From a bacterium (lineage in GTDB: Bacteria; Fidelibacterota; Marinisomatia; Marinisomatales; Marinisomataceae), in the NCBI GenBank assembly GCA_023255095.1, contig JALRJJ010000132.1:1-7013 (forward strand): a stretch of 7,013 bases of DNA, in the 5' to 3' direction. A model generated the notes under the pieces. It was not told the origin of the DNA. It worked only from the letters and a program-made list of their open reading frames with translations, and searched no databases. Shown here one piece after another: positions 4,341 to 7,013 of this stretch; positions within the stretch are counted from its first letter, which is position 1, and each line of letters starts with the position of its first letter. The position numbers and the translations under genes were made by a program.

Positions 4341-6807
4341 TCTTTTTCCGGTTAGGTCGGAATCAAGCCCAACCATTTATGCTTATAGTTTGCCAGATGA
4401 TATTTCTCGACATGGTCAATTAAAAGTTGGCTTTACTGTTAGGTCAGCACAGGAAAGAATAGCTGAGCAAGTAGGTGCCACTATGTCTAAGTTTAATATT
4501 CTTGTTGATGAATCTGCCATGCGTAGTGATGGCTCTAGCTTTAATGATCATGACGTTCATAGGCAGTTAAAAAAAGATGGATTTATTAATACTGAAGGTG
4601 AATGGTTTAAATGCAATGAAGAAGATGTAATTTCAGCAATTCTTGCAGTCAGAGATAAAAAAAGTTCTAGTCGCTCTCGTAATCTTGATTTTAAAATGCG
4701 CCCAGAACAAGCAGCTGCTGTTGAAAAGGCTGCAAACCACTTTAGAGACTTTAGAAAAAAAGAAAAAAATAAAATACCTCACTTTCTTTGGAATGCCAAG
4801 ATGCGTTTTGGTAAGACTTTCGCTGCTTATCAACTTGCACTGGAAATGGGTTGGACAAAAATATTAGTACTTACTTTTAAACCAGCTGTTCAGAGTGCCT
4901 GGGAAGATGACCTTAATTCGCATAAAGATTTTGATGGTTGGCAATTTATATCAAAAGACAGTCTGCAATTTGATGATGCTGATGAGTCAAAGCCATTTAT
5001 TTGCTTTGGATCATTCCAAGACTATTTAGGTAAAAACACTAACACTGGCGGTATTAAAGCCAAGAATGAATGGGTTCATTTGACAAAATGGGACTGCGTT
5101 ATATTTGACGAATATCATTATGGTGCATGGCGTGAAAAGTCGAAGGATTTATTCGCAGGCGAAGACAAAGAGGTAGATATGGATTTAGGTAATGTTAAAG
5201 ATTTTGATGAAGATATCTTACCTATTGAAACAAAACACTATCTTTACTTATCAGGTACACCATTTAGAGCTATAGAGTCAGGTGAGTTTATTGAAGAACA
5301 AATATTCAATTGGACATATTCTGATGAACAAAAAGCCAAAGAAGAATGGCAAGATGGTGAAAATCCATATGCATCTCTCCCTAGAATGGTTATGCTCACC
5401 TATAGGATGCCTGATGATATTCGTGATATTGCTTTAACTTCAGAATTTAATGAATTTGATTTAAACGTTTTTTTTCAGGCAAAAGGAAAAGGCAAGGATG
5501 CAAAATTTACTTATGAGGACGAGGTTCAAAAATGGTTGGACCTTATTAGAGGTTCTCATCAACCAACTAATTTAGATAATCTTAGGCTTGGGCATAAGAA
5601 ACCACCAATGCCATTCTCTGACACTCGACTATTAAATATATTAACCCATACCTTTTGGTTTTTGCCAACAGTTGCAGCTTGTCATGCAATGAAGAATTTA
5701 ATGAGTGATCGACATAATAATTTTTACCATCAATACAATATTGTTGTAGCTGCAGGAATAGATGCAGGTTTGGGTGTTGAAGCTTTGCCTCCAGTTTATA
5801 AAGCAATGGAAGATCCGCTTAAAACTAAAACAATTACACTGTCTTGTGGAAAGCTTACCACTGGTGTATCTGTTAAACCATGGTCGGGAATTTTTATGCT
5901 TCGTAATTCGTCTAGTCCTGAAACATATTTTCAGGCAGCATTTAGGGTACAGACTCCATGGACTATTAAAAACCCGACAGGGTTAGACCCAAATGAAGTT
6001 GAGATAATAAAAAATGAGTGCTATGTATTTGACTTTGCACCTAATAGAGCACTTAGCCAAATAGCTGACTATAGTTGCCGTCTCAATTTAGGAGAATCAA
6101 ATCCTGAGAAAAAAGTTGCGGAATTTATTAAGTTCCTGCCAGTACTAGCTTATGATGGAAGCTCAATGAAGCAGATTGATGCTAAAGGTGTACTTGATAT
6201 GTCTATGAGCGGAACAACTGCAACTCTTCTTGCTAGAAGATGGGAAAGTGCATTATTAGTTAATGTTGATAATGAGACTTTGTCTAGATTGATGAGCAAC
6301 TCTCAAGCGATGGAAGCTTTAATGAATATTGAGGGCTTTAGAACTTTAAATCAAGATATTGAAACAGTTATTAATAAGTCAGAATCAGTTAAGAAAGCTA
6401 AGAAAGAAAAAACAGAGTTTACTCAAAAAGAGAAAAAAGAACTTACTGCTGAAGAAAAAGAATATAAAAGTCTTAGAAAGCAAATTCAAGAAAAACTTAT
6501 TAAGTTCGCTACGAGAGTTCCAGTCTTTATGTATTTAACTGATTTCAGAGAGAGAAGTTTGACGGATGTTATTACCGAACTTGAGCCAGGTTTGTTTAAA
6601 AAAGTAACCGCATTAGATGTTACGGATTTTGAGTTATTGGTTAGCCTTGGGGTATTTAACAGTTCATTGATGAATGATGCGGTTTATAAATTTGAGCGTT
6701 ATGAGGATGCTAGTCTTGAGTACACGGGAATCAATAAACATGCTGGAGAAGATGTCGGGCTCTTTGATACTGTAGTTGCGGAGCAAGAGTATTTCGAAAT
6801 TTCATAA
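4333..6807 (+). CDS. SF2 helicase (type III Res-like) with N-terminal GIY-YIG/T5orf172 domain
   Basis: An 824-residue fusion protein, probably the motor and possible nuclease of the system. Residues about 14-105 resemble the T5orf172 branch of GIY-YIG nucleases: IYAYSLP (15-21) in the GIY position, LKVGFT (30-35) in the YIG position, Arg42 in ERIAEQ, an acidic DHDVHRQL (72-79) and GEWF (89-92). Residues about 120-560 are an SF2 ATPase core: AKMRFGKT Walker A (155-162), DEYH motif II (259-262), SGTP motif III (307-310), LTTGVSV around 507-513 and QAAFRVQ motif VI (534-540). These match helicases of type III restriction Res subunits and of Eco57I-methylase-associated operons. Residues about 682-725 are a Lys/Glu-rich coiled-coil-like linker, followed by a C-terminal domain I do not recognise. 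Expected activity: ATP-driven DNA translocation or unwinding coupled to cleavage (family knowledge plus inference). The GIY-YIG domain may be catalytic or only DNA-binding, since its acidic residues cannot be assigned with certainty. Confidence 0.87.
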   Translation: MSDLFPVRSESSPTIYAYSLPDDISRHGQLKVGFTVRSAQERIAEQVGATMSKFNILVDESAMRSDGSSFNDHDVHRQLKKDGFINTEGEWFKCNEEDVISAILAVRDKKSSSRSRNLDFKMRPEQAAAVEKAANHFRDFRKKEKNKIPHFLWNAKMRFGKTFAAYQLALEMGWTKILVLTFKPAVQSAWEDDLNSHKDFDGWQFISKDSLQFDDADESKPFICFGSFQDYLGKNTNTGGIKAKNEWVHLTKWDCVIFDEYHYGAWREKSKDLFAGEDKEVDMDLGNVKDFDEDILPIETKHYLYLSGTPFRAIESGEFIEEQIFNWTYSDEQKAKEEWQDGENPYASLPRMVMLTYRMPDDIRDIALTSEFNEFDLNVFFQAKGKGKDAKFTYEDEVQKWLDLIRGSHQPTNLDNLRLGHKKPPMPFSDTRLLNILTHTFWFLPTVAACHAMKNLMSDRHNNFYHQYNIVVAAGIDAGLGVEALPPVYKAMEDPLKTKTITLSCGKLTTGVSVKPWSGIFMLRNSSSPETYFQAAFRVQTPWTIKNPTGLDPNEVEIIKNECYVFDFAPNRALSQIADYSCRLNLGESNPEKKVAEFIKFLPVLAYDGSSMKQIDAKGVLDMSMSGTTATLLARRWESALLVNVDNETLSRLMSNSQAMEALMNIEGFRTLNQDIETVINKSESVKKAKKEKTEFTQKEKKELTAEEKEYKSLRKQIQEKLIKFATRVPVFMYLTDFRERSLTDVITELEPGLFKKVTALDVTDFELLVSLGVFNSSLMNDAVYKFERYEDASLEYTGINKHAGEDVGLFDTVVAEQEYFEIS

Positions 6808-6826
6808 TATATAATGGAAAAACAAT

Positions 6827-7013
6827 ATGTCACTGTATTCGCAGGATAGAGGATTTACCGACTTTGTACATGAAAATTTAGCAGTGCCTATTATCTACAA
6901 TAGTATGGACTGGTCCGTCAAAAATATAGCCCCTACTGAGCTTGAAAAGCTTGATATAAATAAAGGGGTAGATTACGTAATAACAGATGGAAATGGTATG
7001 GTGGCTACAGTTC
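6827..7013 (+). CDS. Fourth operon gene, 5' end only; possible nuclease subunit
   Basis: An open frame from ATG 6827 runs through the right edge (62 codons seen). It begins 19 nt after the helicase stop, with a weak GGAA at 6816-6819 as ribosome binding site. The visible protein contains DRGFTDFVHENLAVPIIYN, a DWSV segment, and DINKGVDYVITDGNGMVATV. I recall similar small proteins next to this type of methylase/helicase operon, in which such a start is followed by a Q-x-R-F-R-like stretch suggestive of a PD-(D/E)xK nuclease; that part lies outside this window, so a nuclease role is inference. It is too short to name a family. The spacing and strand make it a member of the same operon. The competing ATG at 6814 reads only 11 residues before a stop. 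Confidence 0.65.
   Translation, partial: MSLYSQDRGFTDFVHENLAVPIIYNSMDWSVKNIAPTELEKLDINKGVDYVITDGNGMVATV

Noticed and set aside
5582..5806. Minus-strand frame inside the helicase
   Set aside because: Wholly within the well-supported helicase gene and without recognisable features; a shadow frame.
6814..6849. Start of the fourth gene at ATG 6814
   Set aside because: Reads only 11 residues before a TAG; the frame from ATG 6827 is open to the edge.
1..7013. tRNA, rRNA, CRISPR array, insertion sequence
   Set aside because: No cloverleaf-like sequence, regularly spaced repeat, transposase frame or terminal inverted repeats were seen.

Overview
The window looks like a piece of a prokaryotic chromosome, more probably archaeal than bacterial. 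The two genes at the left edge, a DUF763 protein and a GYDP-type radical SAM protein, belong to families I know mostly from archaea. Genes are tightly packed and overlapping, and GGTG/GGAG-type ribosome binding sites are present. The lineage cannot be fixed from the sequence; a low-GC marine archaeon is one possibility, and a bacterium is not excluded.

Region 1 (1-1767, + strand) is a compact chromosomal-looking cluster. It holds the C-terminal part of a DUF763 protein, a radical SAM protein starting next to or inside its end, an unlabelled 54-residue single-pass membrane protein coupled through an ATGA overlap, and a 119-residue membrane protein of unknown function.

Region 2 (1768-2194) is a boundary. 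It has a short intergenic stretch with a perfect 7-bp inverted repeat and one small minus-strand gene (1824-2069). That gene encodes a protein with a helix-turn-helix like those of phage small terminase/DNA-packaging (gp3-like) proteins, cut short at the C-terminus. A 125-bp divergent intergenic stretch then separates it from the next operon. By eye, base composition becomes clearly more AT-rich from here rightwards.

Region 3 (2195 to the right edge, + strand) is a tightly coupled operon that reads as a multi-subunit restriction-modification-like defence system. It contains a short N6-adenine methyltransferase-type subunit with a good SAM-binding motif but no NPPY, and an Eco57I-type methylase with NPPY, a degenerate SAM motif and four cysteines suggesting a zinc site. 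These are followed by an SF2 helicase/translocase of the type III Res kind fused to an N-terminal GIY-YIG-like (T5orf172) domain, and by the start of a fourth gene cut by the window edge. The first two junctions both use 8-nt ATG/TGA overlaps, implying stoichiometric co-translation. My reading is that the two methylase subunits form one split methyltransferase, the helicase moves DNA, and the GIY-YIG domain and/or the fourth protein cuts it. The divergent HTH protein could be a phage remnant or a regulator of the operon.
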